A stretch of DNA of 46,173 nucleotides from Streptosporangiaceae bacterium. Lineage in GTDB: Bacteria; Actinomycetota; Actinomycetes; Streptosporangiales; Streptosporangiaceae. Shown in pieces: positions 46,130 to 46,173 of the stretch. Numbering within the stretch: the first letter of the stretch is position 1; each line of letters begins with the position of its first letter. The stretch is from positions 1 to 46,173 of the forward strand of contig JAICYD010000049.1 of assembly GCA_025934375.1 (NCBI GenBank), written 5' to 3'. The notes beneath the pieces are model-generated. The model made no database searches and had not been told where the DNA came from. It saw only the letters and a program-made list of their open reading frames with translations. A program made the position numbers and the translations under genes.

Positions 46130-46173
46130 CCTCGCCACCGTCGGCGCCGTCCAAGACCTCGCCGGCGCCACCC

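Noticed and set aside
1..46173. tRNA, rRNA, riboswitch or biosynthetic megasynthase genes
   Set aside because: No cloverleaf, rRNA-like or known riboswitch pattern was recognised by eye, and no PKS/NRPS modules are present. A covariance-model search would be needed to exclude small RNAs.

Overview
The window is very GC-rich (roughly 70% by eye) and densely packed. Its gene content is typical of a filamentous or soil actinomycete: a DUF222/13E12 HNH nuclease, a DUF2510 membrane protein, an F420/PPOX-type oxidoreductase, an RsbW-like ATPase, an MMPL transporter, two Hanks-type kinases, a PucR regulator and Tat/lipobox lipoproteins. No rRNA or tRNA was seen, so no genus can be assigned. Many genes have a TANNNT hexamer 6-8 bp before the start codon, as expected for the leaderless mRNAs common in actinobacteria.

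Left part (1-9.1 kb): an RsbW-like ATPase with an unclear 5' end, coupled to a small Cys/His protein with two repeated halves; a decayed LuxR-type regulator; a long HNH nuclease; a PPOX protein; an MFS exporter fused to a MarR-like domain and preceded by a 30-aa membrane protein; an esterase; and a threonine dehydratase homologue. Next (9.1-15.4 kb), on the minus strand, is a protocatechuate catabolic cluster (pcaB, pcaC, pcaI, pcaJ, pcaH, pcaG, pcaD) lacking pcaF and any pca regulator. It is interrupted by tandem and palindromic repeats, one set lying inside pcaB. A gabT gene diverges from pcaB across only 22 bp.

Middle part (16.8-29 kb): a three-gene operon (sensor kinase, LuxR-type response regulator, DUF4097 protein) faces an MMPL transporter. 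The MMPL gene overlaps the most unusual gene of the window, a single protein with an intact sugar-type ABC ATPase domain, two GAF-like regions and a complete histidine kinase. Its OmpR-type response regulator overlaps its end, and a complete xylose/ribose-type ABC importer (lipoprotein, ATPase, permease) follows. The ABC half of the kinase closely resembles the importer's own ATPase. This looks like a transporter-linked two-component system and is the best candidate for an undescribed system here.

Right part (29-46 kb): a spermidine-synthase-like protein; a DUF2510 protein; a small zinc-finger anti-sigma-like protein; a PucR regulator divergent from an aminotransferase-mmsA operon (omega-amino acid to semialdehyde to acyl-CoA); two Ser/Thr kinases flanking an EamA transporter and a PadR regulator, with a 50-bp near-perfect palindrome at the PadR-kinase convergence; an amidase/nitrilase homologue with Ala in place of the catalytic Cys; a ketopantoate-reductase-like protein; and a potD-potB-potC polyamine-type importer without its ATPase in view. 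Most starts were chosen from ribosome-binding sites, overlaps or leaderless -10 positions, and alternatives are stated.
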